Below are positions 51,801-61,057 of a stretch of 64,000 nt of DNA, piece by piece. The number at the start of each line of letters is the position of its first letter. Within the stretch, counting starts at the first letter, position 1. Source of the DNA: a virus. The translations under genes and the position numbers were made by a program. The stretch is from positions 1 through 64,000 of the IMG/VR virus record IMGVR_UViG_3300005337_000441. One strand, written 5' to 3'. The notes below the pieces were generated by a model, which was not told the origin of the DNA, made no database searches, and was given only the letters and a program-made list of their open reading frames with translations.

Positions 51801-51823
51801 TCCTTTTTCACCGAGAACAATAC

Positions 51824-52246
51824 ATGGGCAACAAACCCATTACCGAAGGTAGCTACAGCCGCTTGACCATGCGTCCTGCCATGCAATCCGCAACGGCCAC
51901 GCTGTTCGACCGCATGCTGCCTGCCCTGTCGAGTCTCGTGGGTGACAGCCGACGAGACCCGACGCCAGACGAGTACGAATTCACCATCACGCCCGGTATG
52001 ACTGCCAACCCCACTGAGACGCAGAAGGCCAAGCGTTTCATGGACTACATGGCAATCCTCGTGGGTGAGGACGACCTCGCGATCTTCACAGAGACGCCGA
52101 ACCGCATTGCCTATCGCATCACGCCGGTGTTTGTGTCGATTGCCATCACAGGCTTGACCTCCAAGCCCCGAGAAACAGCGGTCAGCAAGACCCTCGTATA
52201 CAACTTCTCCATGACTTCGCTGAACAAAAACGCAGCGTTGAACTAA
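51824..52246 (+). CDS. Unknown protein
   Basis: 140 residues from the ATG at 51824; only a weak CGAGAA site precedes it. Helical N-terminal half (LFDRMLPALSSLVGD, then QKAKRFMDYMAILVGEDD), then beta-rich (RIAYRITPVFVSIAITGL). No family recognised. It ends 4 bases before the next gene. Confidence 0.6.
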   Translation: MGNKPITEGSYSRLTMRPAMQSATATLFDRMLPALSSLVGDSRRDPTPDEYEFTITPGMTANPTETQKAKRFMDYMAILVGEDDLAIFTETPNRIAYRITPVFVSIAITGLTSKPRETAVSKTLVYNFSMTSLNKNAALN

Positions 52247-52250
52247 AACC

Positions 52251-52547
52251 ATGAGCACCCTGTATCCACTTCACAAACTGCTTGAAGCAGCAGACCGCAT
52301 TGAGGTTGTGGGATGTCTCTGTGAGCTCGTATCTTTTCACGATCTTGACTCTACCAGTGAACCGGTAATGCTGAATCAAGTTTTCGGGGATACTACTCAT
52401 TACTTTGATGCCGCTCAGCTGGTGGACATCACCAAACCCATCATGGTGGATGAATTGCATCCACCACCTGGTCACCAAGGGCGCCAGCTCAAGGAGATCA
52501 AACTCTTCATGTTCCGACCAATGACGCTCGACGACGTGACGGCATAA
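52251..52547 (+). CDS. Small unknown protein of a local paralogue family
   Basis: 98 residues. The layout matches the proteins at 49570 and 50744: LHKLLEAADRIEVVG at the start, FDAAQLVDITKPIMVDELH in the middle, and KEIKLFMFRPMTLDDV at the end. Four bases separate it from the upstream gene. A bidirectional terminator follows before the tail tube gene. Confidence 0.65.
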   Translation: MSTLYPLHKLLEAADRIEVVGCLCELVSFHDLDSTSEPVMLNQVFGDTTHYFDAAQLVDITKPIMVDELHPPPGHQGRQLKEIKLFMFRPMTLDDVTA

Positions 52548-52549
52548 AA

Positions 52550-52590
52550 AGACCACCAGGGCCGAAGCCCCGGTGGTCTCTTGCCGTTGT
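52550..52590. terminator. Bidirectional hairpin with CGAA loop
   Basis: AGACCACC (52550-52557) pairs with GGTGGTCT (52572-52579), with an inner GGGC-CGAA-GCCC arm and one A/C mismatch. The minus side continues TTTTTATGCCGTCAC; the plus side continues CTTGCCGTTG. Confidence 0.9.
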
Positions 52591-52603
52591 GGCTTTTTTT
52601 GGC

Positions 52604-53473
52604 TTAACGCAGGCCAGGAACGGCCGAAGCGCCCAGCGTCTCGATGCCCGACTTGTAGCCCTTGGCCGAAGCCTGGACGTCTGCCGAGATGTCCTGGATG
52701 AAGGACGGTGCGAGGAACGGGTTGGCGTTGTCCATGCGGATGGACTCCAGCACCTTCTGCGCGAACTGGTTCGTGCCGAGGTTGAACTGGTAGATGCCGG
52801 TGAACTCGATCGAGAGATTGCTCAGCTCGTTCGGCTCGGTCAGGTTGCGCTTGCCGGTGATCTCACCGGTGGAGCGCGGCATCATGTTGGTGCCGACCCA
52901 GCTCTTCACCACGCGACGGTGGCTCGGATCGGGTTCCAGGAACAGCATGCTCATCGTGAACTGGTCAGCGAGCATGTCGTCCGGGCGGGCGCCGGTCAGC
53001 GTGTTGATCAGAGCGAACTTGGTCGCCGGATCCATGATGCCGTAGGTGATCCACTGGTAGAGGAAGTTCTGGATCGGCATGCCGTAGAGGTCCACGAAGG
53101 TCATGACGACCTTGGAGGGCTCACGCTTGCTGTCCACCACTTCTTCCTGGACTTCACCAGCACCACCGACGGGATGCTCCTCGAACTCCAGCGTGACGCC
53201 GGCGTTGAGGCCCTCGATGGAGCGCGGACGCAGCTCGACGATCGCCTTGAGCGTGTCGATCCACTTCTGCGGCTCGGGCATGTATTGGAAGAACTTCGGC
53301 GCTTCCAGCAGGATCGGAATGATCTGCCGGCGGACGTACGCCTGGTTCGACACCCATTCGGGCAGGTTGGGAGCGTAGCCCAGTTGACCGCCGAAGGTGG
53401 GGTCGAGCATGGGCTGGTTGGAGCCGCGGCCAAAGGCGCGTTGGCCCAACAGAGCTTCAGTGATTCGTGCCAT
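52604..53473 (-). CDS. Tail tube protein
   Basis: 289 residues. It lies immediately downstream of the sheath gene on the same strand, the normal order for sheath and tube. The beta-rich core with GEITGKRNLTEPNEL, then LSIEFTGIYQFNLGT, and the length are consistent with a myovirus tube protein of the jumbo-phage type, in which stacked hexameric rings line the tail channel. Codons are strongly biased to GC-rich choices, as expected for a protein made in many copies. The identification rests mainly on order, length and codon use, with weaker sequence support than for the sheath. Confidence 0.72.
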   Translation of the reverse strand: MARITEALLGQRAFGRGSNQPMLDPTFGGQLGYAPNLPEWVSNQAYVRRQIIPILLEAPKFFQYMPEPQKWIDTLKAIVELRPRSIEGLNAGVTLEFEEHPVGGAGEVQEEVVDSKREPSKVVMTFVDLYGMPIQNFLYQWITYGIMDPATKFALINTLTGARPDDMLADQFTMSMLFLEPDPSHRRVVKSWVGTNMMPRSTGEITGKRNLTEPNELSNLSIEFTGIYQFNLGTNQFAQKVLESIRMDNANPFLAPSFIQDISADVQASAKGYKSGIETLGASAVPGLR

Positions 53474-53504
53474 GTGTGATTCTCCTTGTGTTCAGCTTGT
53501 GGGT

Positions 53505-55577
53505 TTACTGCTCCAGGTCCTCGATCCGGAACGCCTGAACATAGGTGGTCATCACCGTCTTCATGTTCGGCGCGAAGATCTGGATCGGCAGCGTCCAGCT
53601 GAAGCCACGGAGCTCGTCCATGTCCGTCACCTGAGCCTGGGGCTTGATGACGAAGCGACCGTCGAAGATGTTGTTCACGCGGTCGTTGACGAAGTCATTG
53701 ACGCGTTGGCACAGTTGAGCGTTGGTCAGGTGATCCACGCCCGAGAACTCGCGCCAGCAGGCGTGAGCAATCTTGTTGAGCTGGCAGATCGCCATCACGG
53801 TGTTGAAGCTGTTCAGCACCGACGTGTCGTCGTCGTAGACGGTCTTGAAGGCCGGGAAGAAGTACGACGATTGGTCGTAGGCTTGCACCCAGTTCAGGCC
53901 GACGTCCCAGTTGCGGTTGCGCACCGAAGCGGGCACCCACGTGATGTTGATGTCGGTCATGACTTCCAGGATCGAACCCGGAGCGCCGTCGAAGTTCTCG
54001 CCGTTGGTCCAGCGGCCGTTGCCCGCGCCCATGTAGCTCGCTGCCTTGATCAGGAACTCATAGGTGAGCGGAACGCGCTTCTTCCACTGGCTGTTGCGGA
54101 TCTTGCCATCACGGCCGATGATGATGCAGCGCATGACCGGCGTGCCGAAGTAGTCCGACTCGGGGTACAGCTGAGCACGGGTGCGCAGCGCGATGGCCAC
54201 GGACTGTTCTTCAGCGGCGCCGAGCGAGGCTTCGGATTGGTCGAACGGCGACAGCACCACGCAGGTGTCGTGACGCTGGCTGATGAAGTCGATCAGCGCG
54301 AACTTGGTTTCCAGCGGGAAGCCCGAGTCGTAGGTGATCGATTCGACGTTGACGGCCAGTTCCTGCACCGGGTTCAGCGGATCCAGGTAGTCGGCCATCT
54401 TGTTCTTCACCAGGATGGCGAAGTTCTCGTCGGACATCGTGCCGTCGGAGCTGCCGGCCGAGTAGACGTTGGTCGACTCGGAGAAGCGCGTCGTGTTGGG
54501 GCTGTCGGTGAAGACGAAGCTGTTGTACGGCACGCCGTAGGAGCTCTGACCCGACACGAAGTTGAACAGGTGCATGTCCAGCGGATCGGCCGAGAAGTCC
54601 GAGAAGGCACCGATGAACGGGATCTCGGCGGCGTGGAACATTTCCAGCAGCGTGGCGATGTTGTCGTCGTACCAGCGGGCTTCGTGGTAGTTGCCGTAGA
54701 TCTTCGGGTAGCGAGGATCGGTCGTGTTCTCGTAGCTGGGGATGATGATCTCACCAGCATAGAGGTTCAGATCCGTGACCGGGTCCACCACGTCTTGCTT
54801 GAACGTGAACATCACCGATTGCTCGGCGAAGATGGTGGGCACGACCTTCGGCGAGGACACGTCGTCCGGCTTTTGGATCATCTGGATGAAGTAGGGATAA
54901 GCCTTTTCCTGGCTCATCATCTTCGTGGGCATCGACGTCGTCTTGATCGTCGGGGCCCACATGCGGATGCCCGAGTAGTTGCCGTAGCTGCCGACGCTGT
55001 TGGCCTTCAGCTCGAACATCGGGTAGCGCTGCGACTGCGTGGTGCCGTCGGTCTGGTCGCCCGGCATGATGGTCAGTTGACCGAAGTTGTCGGCCAGGTC
55101 TTGGACGCTGGCGTGGTGGGTGACGACCCACTTGACCTTGTAGCCCGGGGTGTTGCCGATGACGATCGGATCACCAGCGACGTCGACCTTGATCGAGCCG
55201 TCGGTGTTGCGCTCGTACACGTCCACCGTGGTGGGCAGCACGTCGAGCCAGCCGATGATCGTGGCCTCGGGGCCGGCGTCTTCGGGGATCAGGCGTTGCA
55301 CCATCAGAGCGTTGCCCTTGGACATCGCGCCCTGGGCAAAAACGGTGGCATGGTTGGCGAACTTGCCACGGAGATTGAAGGTTTCCTGCCCGTAGATGTT
55401 CACCAATTCGGCGCCGCTGCCCAGCTGCGGATCCGTCGTCCCCTTCTGCGCGAAGAGGAACTGTTTTGGGAGATGTTGTGGAACGGCGATGGGCTCACGG
55501 GGGACTTGGCGCTTGCTCAAGTCCTGGGTACCGCGATCGATCACCATCGGGGCGGCATTGACGATCTGTTGTGCCAT
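53505..55577 (-). CDS. Contractile tail sheath protein
   Basis: 690 residues with the layout of phage tail sheath proteins. There is a variable N-terminal part (PKQFLFAQKGTTDPQLGSGA, then NLRGKFANHATVFAQGAMSK) and a conserved C-terminal domain with GSILEVMTDINITWVPASVR and NWDVGLNWVQ, then a final strand segment (GFSWTLPIQIFAPNMKTVMT). The C-terminal domain forms the handshake between sheath subunits and the tube. The protein drives tail contraction during infection. GAGGTAA precedes the ATG. Codons are strongly biased. It is first in a two-gene minus-strand operon with the tube, ending at the hairpin at 52550-52579. Confidence 0.88.
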   Translation of the reverse strand: MAQQIVNAAPMVIDRGTQDLSKRQVPREPIAVPQHLPKQFLFAQKGTTDPQLGSGAELVNIYGQETFNLRGKFANHATVFAQGAMSKGNALMVQRLIPEDAGPEATIIGWLDVLPTTVDVYERNTDGSIKVDVAGDPIVIGNTPGYKVKWVVTHHASVQDLADNFGQLTIMPGDQTDGTTQSQRYPMFELKANSVGSYGNYSGIRMWAPTIKTTSMPTKMMSQEKAYPYFIQMIQKPDDVSSPKVVPTIFAEQSVMFTFKQDVVDPVTDLNLYAGEIIIPSYENTTDPRYPKIYGNYHEARWYDDNIATLLEMFHAAEIPFIGAFSDFSADPLDMHLFNFVSGQSSYGVPYNSFVFTDSPNTTRFSESTNVYSAGSSDGTMSDENFAILVKNKMADYLDPLNPVQELAVNVESITYDSGFPLETKFALIDFISQRHDTCVVLSPFDQSEASLGAAEEQSVAIALRTRAQLYPESDYFGTPVMRCIIIGRDGKIRNSQWKKRVPLTYEFLIKAASYMGAGNGRWTNGENFDGAPGSILEVMTDINITWVPASVRNRNWDVGLNWVQAYDQSSYFFPAFKTVYDDDTSVLNSFNTVMAICQLNKIAHACWREFSGVDHLTNAQLCQRVNDFVNDRVNNIFDGRFVIKPQAQVTDMDELRGFSWTLPIQIFAPNMKTVMTTYVQAFRIEDLEQ

Positions 55578-55625
55578 GGATTACCTCGAAGAGAAGAGAA
55601 GATTCACTAGACTGGAGTTTTAAAA

Positions 55626-56630
55626 ATGCCTATTTTCAAGGACAGTTATCAGACGACTGTTGGATCGGCGTTTGTCACCAAATCCATCGAGACGGCGGTT
55701 AAGTCGGCGTTCATTCGCGACGGCCTGCATCACACCAACTTGGGCGTGCGTCGATCCGGCAATGTTTCGCCTGTGTTCGTGATCGGTAGTTGGTCCAGTG
55801 AAGCGGATATTCCACTGTTCACTCATCCGATTGTGGTTTTGAACCACGACAAGGAGAAGTTTCTCTGTACTGACTTGCGTTTCTATGTCAAGAAAGGTAC
55901 CCCCGCATCTGAGATCGAGAGCGGCATTCGCAACCTGACGGAGTACAACTTCGCCAAGAGCCGTGCCATCCTCAACCTCTTGTGGGTGAGTGAGCGAGTC
56001 GGAGAAATCCGCAACGGCCTACGCTTCGCTGGCGCGATGTACGCCACCTGGCTGTCCGACGCCATCGGCAAGACGTATGCCTTGGACCACGGCGACAAGC
56101 AGACGGTGGCCATCATCGCTCACTTCTTCTACCAAGCGCTGTTCTCCGAGGAGACGACGTTCGATGAAGAAGCCAAACAAATCATGGCTGCTCATACCAT
56201 AAAAGCGACTTTTTCCACAGCGGATCAAGTCTTCAAGGTTTTGGACAAGCTTCCGCCCTTGAAGGACATCACCGACTTCTGCAAAGCGGTCGCTGAACTC
56301 GTGGAGAACGTGCGGGTCAAGGACTTCAACCTGGCCGCTTTGCTGACCATGGTGAGCAACTCCTGGTACGGCACCAACAGCCGCGAGATCATCTCGGTGG
56401 CGCTGGAACATCCGCCGACCTGGCTGGCCATCGTCTACACGGGCCTGACCGAGCGCACCTACAAGACCAGCGCCATCGCCCGCATCGGCGAGATGCTGGG
56501 CAAGCGCGGCGTGGGCGACGAGTTCATCAAGCACTACCAACTGCTGATGCGCGAGAACACGGTCGAGCAAAAGCCCGGCCTGGTGATCTCCAACGAGGAA
56601 ATCATCGCTGAGCTGGGTGAGTTCAAGTAA
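55626..56630 (+). CDS. Unknown protein, probable virion component
   Basis: 334 residues, divergent from the sheath gene across 48 bases. Helical in the middle (AYALDHGDKQTVAIIAHFFY, DITDFCKAVAELVENVRV). The last third shifts to GC-rich codons (from about 56340), which could be composition drift or a recombination join. GGAG lies about 10 bases before the ATG. TCACTAGACTGGAG in the leader loosely resembles the promoter element. No family recognised. It leads a run of three virion-type genes. Confidence 0.6.
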   Translation: MPIFKDSYQTTVGSAFVTKSIETAVKSAFIRDGLHHTNLGVRRSGNVSPVFVIGSWSSEADIPLFTHPIVVLNHDKEKFLCTDLRFYVKKGTPASEIESGIRNLTEYNFAKSRAILNLLWVSERVGEIRNGLRFAGAMYATWLSDAIGKTYALDHGDKQTVAIIAHFFYQALFSEETTFDEEAKQIMAAHTIKATFSTADQVFKVLDKLPPLKDITDFCKAVAELVENVRVKDFNLAALLTMVSNSWYGTNSREIISVALEHPPTWLAIVYTGLTERTYKTSAIARIGEMLGKRGVGDEFIKHYQLLMRENTVEQKPGLVISNEEIIAELGEFK

Positions 56631-56644
56631 GGTCTGATCCGATC

Positions 56645-59254
56645 ATGGAACAGTACTTGGTCTCCCATGCGTTGAGGAACGTGTGGGGTAATCCTTCGCA
56701 AGACCGCCAGCTGGTGTTCGCTGCCAAAAGGATTACCCCTTTGAACGGGGCCCTCAATCGCTTCACCCTCATGAACAGAAAGGTAGCGCTGCCCATCCAG
56801 GGTAAGCGCTACCATGTTTTCCAAATCGGTCAACTCAACCCGAACCTGATCGGCTTTGCTAGCACGAAGCCGGACTGGGTCAACGAGAGCTGGCTGAACC
56901 TGGCGCAATCGATCGAGTCCAACAAGATGATGATCAGCCTGTACACGGCTGATGGCACTTGCATCCCTCGGTTCCAAACCTATTTGCTCTTCAGCAACGA
57001 GCGAGACCTCGTGGTCGCGGTCGAGGACAACTCCCGCGTCAAGATCGACTACAAGACCGATCAGGTCTACTTCCGGGTCTACAGCAACGCTTACTACGAG
57101 AGCCAAGCTGCCGACCAGCTGCCCGACGTCATGAAGTGCAAGGGCAAGATTGCCCTGAACGTCAACGACATTCTGGCCATGCAGCTGGAGGTCACCGCAC
57201 TCAGGCAGCTGACCGGTCACGTCTTCACGTACTGCAACGGCTTCTTGGTCGATGAGATCTCGCCCGTGACGGTGCAAATCGGTGACGCCATGGAGTACGT
57301 CTACGACTACTCCGTGAAGAAGATGGTCACCTTCGACGTGAACTCGCTCAACATCTTCTCCAGTACGCTGGACCTGAAGACCAAGTTCTTGCTCCACTAC
57401 GCCGGTACCGATGACAATACCATCGACTACCAGGACGATCTGGACATCTACATCCTGAACCCGAATGGCGCGCGCTACAAGGGTTACTACTACCATCGCA
57501 ACACGCCGGAGTCTCACCGCATGGTGACGCACCGTGACTATGCGATCGTGGTGGACTACTACACCTACATCGCTCAGAAGCTCGCTGAAGACACCTCGAC
57601 CACCCCGGTGGACATCATGGGCTTCAAGCTTCAGGTCGCCATCCGCAAGTCGGGCACCAACAATCGCCCGCTCATCTACGACAACGCACGCATCTTCGAG
57701 ATGTACAAGTTGGACGATGAGAAGATCCTCCAGGCCATGATGGGTGTCAACTCGTCGCTGGAAATCTGGAAGGCTCAAAGCCTGGAAGCCAATGCGTACA
57801 CCGAGCTCATGCGCGCTCCGTACGCCGAGAACGTCACGCTCTCGTTGGTGCAGTCGGCCTATGGCTACAACAGCATGTCCAAGATCGTCGGGGACACACC
57901 GCAGAAGACCACGCTCATCTCGGGCCGTCAGACTGCGACATTGCCCGAAGCGTTGATCGGCAACTGCACGGTCTACGAGTACGACGTGAACGGTCAGCTG
58001 CTCGGCTGGCACTACCACTCGGGCGATGTCACCTATCAGGCCGTGGACAACAACACGCGTCTGATCGAGGCAATCTCCGGTCGTGGCACGGACGCTCCGG
58101 ATGTGCGCTTCGGGACCGACAACATCCCGGTGCCTGCGGTGGACAACTACCGCGTGTACCGCTGCTGGTTTGACAACGGCGTGCCGAACAACCAGTGGGC
58201 CGATGTGACGGGTTCTTCCGAGTACCACATCGAAAACGGCATCCTGATCTGGGACAACGAGCAGATTGAGCAGTTCGTCATGGTGCGCACGGACGCCAAG
58301 TTCCTGGCCTATGACCTCGACCTGACGTGCGTCAACGGCAACCTCTTCTTCACTTTCGCAGAGAAGGAAGACCGAGGCCTGGGCGACGGCGTGCAGGACT
58401 ACACCCTGCCGGTGCCTCTGGGTGAGATCGACGTGTTCTTGAATGGACACTCCCTCATCAAAGGTCTGGACTACAACATCGTGTTCCCGACGATCCACGT
58501 TGTGAACAAGAAGTACCTGAACCAGCCTGGTACTGACGCGCTGCAACATCTGCATGTGCGCATGACCGGCTTCTGTTCTTCGGACTTGAAGTTCGAACAG
58601 ATCGATGACTACGGTTTCGTTCAATACGGGTTCCTCTCGGAGAACAACCGCTACGACATCCGTGACGACAAGGTGCTTCGCATCACGATGGACGGCAAGA
58701 CCCTGCATCGCGACGCTCTGCTCTTCTCCGAGGAGCATGACGGTGTGAGTGTGGCGGACCCGACCAACGGTCTGCCGTACCAAGTCAAGGACATCGTCGT
58801 CCCGCTCAAGCAGCTGGTCAACGAGAACACCTACAGCCTGCGTGCCAAGTCGATCCAGATTGACGAGGACGTCTCGGACTACATGACGATCAAGGACCCG
58901 GAAGCCGATCGTGGGGATCTGGACATCATCCCGGAGAAGTACCCGGTGGTGTCACCCTTCGTGAGCCGTGTCCTGAACGCCTTGCTGACCGACTACATCA
59001 CGAAAACCCAAATCGAGAATGCTGTCACGGACAATGACGTCATCGCGCTGGTGAGTGAGTTCGAACCTCTGCTTCAGTTTGACCCTGTCAACGAGGATCT
59101 GGAATATGACTACCGTTTCGTTGATGTGCATCCGCACCGCAACACGACGGTGATCAACTTGGAACTCTACCAGTTCCGCTTCCTGAATCGTGTAGTGGGT
59201 CTGTACTGTCACGGGCTCGTGAATCTCTCTCCCTTCTTCACCGTCAATCCGTAG
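56645..59254 (+). CDS. Large virion structural protein, unknown role
   Basis: 869 residues, not recognised. It has many beta strands with aromatic/polar alternation (FQTYLLFSNERDLVVAVEDN, then GKIALNVNDILAMQLEVTAL, then DIVVPLKQLVNENTYSLR), no membrane segment and no enzyme motif. Its size, composition and place between the sheath and another large beta-rich protein indicate a baseplate or tail-tip component. It begins 14 bases after the preceding stop and ends 8 bases before the next start, so all three are in one operon. Confidence 0.65.
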   Translation: MEQYLVSHALRNVWGNPSQDRQLVFAAKRITPLNGALNRFTLMNRKVALPIQGKRYHVFQIGQLNPNLIGFASTKPDWVNESWLNLAQSIESNKMMISLYTADGTCIPRFQTYLLFSNERDLVVAVEDNSRVKIDYKTDQVYFRVYSNAYYESQAADQLPDVMKCKGKIALNVNDILAMQLEVTALRQLTGHVFTYCNGFLVDEISPVTVQIGDAMEYVYDYSVKKMVTFDVNSLNIFSSTLDLKTKFLLHYAGTDDNTIDYQDDLDIYILNPNGARYKGYYYHRNTPESHRMVTHRDYAIVVDYYTYIAQKLAEDTSTTPVDIMGFKLQVAIRKSGTNNRPLIYDNARIFEMYKLDDEKILQAMMGVNSSLEIWKAQSLEANAYTELMRAPYAENVTLSLVQSAYGYNSMSKIVGDTPQKTTLISGRQTATLPEALIGNCTVYEYDVNGQLLGWHYHSGDVTYQAVDNNTRLIEAISGRGTDAPDVRFGTDNIPVPAVDNYRVYRCWFDNGVPNNQWADVTGSSEYHIENGILIWDNEQIEQFVMVRTDAKFLAYDLDLTCVNGNLFFTFAEKEDRGLGDGVQDYTLPVPLGEIDVFLNGHSLIKGLDYNIVFPTIHVVNKKYLNQPGTDALQHLHVRMTGFCSSDLKFEQIDDYGFVQYGFLSENNRYDIRDDKVLRITMDGKTLHRDALLFSEEHDGVSVADPTNGLPYQVKDIVVPLKQLVNENTYSLRAKSIQIDEDVSDYMTIKDPEADRGDLDIIPEKYPVVSPFVSRVLNALLTDYITKTQIENAVTDNDVIALVSEFEPLLQFDPVNEDLEYDYRFVDVHPHRNTTVINLELYQFRFLNRVVGLYCHGLVNLSPFFTVNP

Positions 59255-59262
59255 GAGCTTCG

Positions 59263-60930
59263 ATGCCAACAAATTCTCCTGTGGTCGGCACCGATGGCCA
59301 ACCACCGATCTATCAGCCCGACGCGCGTTGGTGCTGGTGGTCGCTCGAAGAGATCTATCGAGGTCAACAAGGCGCCAACAAGTACATCCCGAAGGTCAAA
59401 GACTACGTGATGGACACCGACACGTACACCGCGTACCGTGTCGAGGCGCTGGACCCCGTCACCTATATCCCCACGCTCAAGGAAGTGCGTCCGGCCAACA
59501 TGGACTTCGTGTTCACGGAAACCGATGTGCTCTTCGGCGTGGGGCCGGGTACGCAAGCGGACACGTACCGCGTGTACCTGGATACGTCCGACATGCCCTA
59601 TTCGCTCGCCGTCGATGCACGGCTGCGCGTGGGTGGCACCATGTGCGCCTATGCCAAGATCTTCCGTGGCGCTGCCATCGACGGTCAAGGCGAGGTCATC
59701 TCCAAGGTCTACAACTCCAACGGTCAGTTCGTCTCCGAGAACGTGCCGCTGGAAGTGGTGGCTCTGGACTCGCACACCAACTACTCCATCAAGGCAGTAC
59801 CGCCCTGCAAGACCACCACGCAAATGCCCAACGGGGAGATCGTTACGGCGGTCTTCTACGCGAGCAACGGCACGGTGGTCTCCAAACGTCAGCTGCTCGT
59901 TGAGAACTCCAGCTTCATCCGCAGCGTGGACGCCTCGGCCAAGTACATCACGGGCATCCGTCTGGAGTCGCCCTTCATGTCGCCCACGATCGACAAGCAG
60001 ATCGACTATCCGCTGAACGTGCCCATGAACGCCCTGAACCTCATGGGCGTGGTCATGTACTCGGACGGCTCGGAGCTCAAGCTCCCGGTGGACGGCACGA
60101 AGTTCACGATGTTCGGTCTGGACCAGTACGTGTCCACGATCATCGGCCAGAAGCTCAACCTGGTGTTGCGCTATGCGATGGCTCCCAACGAGACGTCGTA
60201 CTCCGGCGTGAACAACGATGGCAATCACTACGTGACGGAGTCCTACGACCTCGTGACGGTGAACCCGAACAACAGCTACTCCGTGAAGCTCTTCGGCTAC
60301 CCGTACTGGGTGGACGCCTTCACCGGCTACCAGATGCGCTGGTGGATGATGAACCTGGACCGCAATGTCTGGTTCGACGTCACCGGCAAGGTGAGCTTCA
60401 ACGCCAACACGGGTCCCTACGATCCGAAGGGCTACGGCATCTTGCAACGCAAGAGCGTGAGCGTGAATCTGAAGGACGTCTCCGGCGTCTTCAAGAACTT
60501 CATCCACACGCAGCTCGTGGAGATCGTGCTCAACGGTCCCCCGAACGGTGTCGCCACGCCGTGGACGGTCTCTCACGAGTCCAACGCCACGCGTCCGCTC
60601 TACGGTCAAGGCCTCTTCGCCAAGATGAAGTCGGCCAACACCGTGAACCTGAGCTCGGACATCACCGACTACAACGAGTGGAAGACGCGCGTCTACCAGA
60701 ACACGTTCCCGTTGGTCAATCCGGCGAGCGAGCTGGCAGCGCCCACCCCCACACACTTCATCGTGGACTACCTGGGTCTGCAAACCACGTACGGCGTCGA
60801 GGACTGGAACCAAGACATCAACGTGGGCAGCAACGTCCAAGGGGCCAAGACGTTGTCCATCCGCTTCATCAAGCGCGTGGGCAACACCGATCAACAGCTC
60901 GCCGTGGCTGCGATGATCATCAACCCGTAA
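59263..60930 (+). CDS. Large beta-rich virion structural protein
   Basis: 555 residues, not recognised. It starts 8 bases after the previous gene, preceded by AGGAGC. Beta-strand rich with frequent Y/V/T alternation (GIRLESPFMSPTIDKQIDYP, then LNLMGVVMYSDGSELKLP), as in baseplate wedge or fibre-attachment proteins. The C-terminal part (TLSIRFIKRVGNTDQQLAVA) looks like a closing strand pair. A terminator hairpin follows, then the promoter at 61002. Confidence 0.65.
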   Translation: MPTNSPVVGTDGQPPIYQPDARWCWWSLEEIYRGQQGANKYIPKVKDYVMDTDTYTAYRVEALDPVTYIPTLKEVRPANMDFVFTETDVLFGVGPGTQADTYRVYLDTSDMPYSLAVDARLRVGGTMCAYAKIFRGAAIDGQGEVISKVYNSNGQFVSENVPLEVVALDSHTNYSIKAVPPCKTTTQMPNGEIVTAVFYASNGTVVSKRQLLVENSSFIRSVDASAKYITGIRLESPFMSPTIDKQIDYPLNVPMNALNLMGVVMYSDGSELKLPVDGTKFTMFGLDQYVSTIIGQKLNLVLRYAMAPNETSYSGVNNDGNHYVTESYDLVTVNPNNSYSVKLFGYPYWVDAFTGYQMRWWMMNLDRNVWFDVTGKVSFNANTGPYDPKGYGILQRKSVSVNLKDVSGVFKNFIHTQLVEIVLNGPPNGVATPWTVSHESNATRPLYGQGLFAKMKSANTVNLSSDITDYNEWKTRVYQNTFPLVNPASELAAPTPTHFIVDYLGLQTTYGVEDWNQDINVGSNVQGAKTLSIRFIKRVGNTDQQLAVAAMIINP

Positions 60931-60939
60931 ACCAACCAG

Positions 60940-60998
60940 CAGGTGGAGTGGGCTCTCGCAAGGGGGCCTGCTCCACCTGTATTCCGTCTCAAAAAAGA
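60940..60998 (+). terminator. Hairpin terminator with TATTCCGTC tail
   Basis: CAGGTGGAG (60940-60948) pairs with CTCCACCTG (60971-60979), with an inner GGCTCTC-GCAA-GGGGGCC arm. The tail TATTCCGTC resembles the TATGCYGTC element. Confidence 0.85.
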
Positions 60999-61001
60999 TA
61001 C

Positions 61002-61024
61002 GGTCACATATACTTCATTTGACC
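61002..61024 (+). promoter_or_regulatory. Candidate phage promoter with symmetric arms
   Basis: GGTCACATATACTTCATTTG, then ACC, is the clearest copy of the element. GGTCA and TGACC form a perfect inverted repeat around the CATATACTTCATT centre. It follows the terminator at 60940 and precedes the gene at 61058. Confidence 0.7.
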
Positions 61025-61057
61025 ACATAGCGTCAAACATCAAAACCGAGAGGAAAC

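Noticed and set aside
21169-61024. Host sigma-70 promoters at the TATACT cores
   Set aside because: The core resembles a -10 hexamer, but no consistent -35 hexamer is found 16-18 bases upstream, and the conserved bases flank the core instead.
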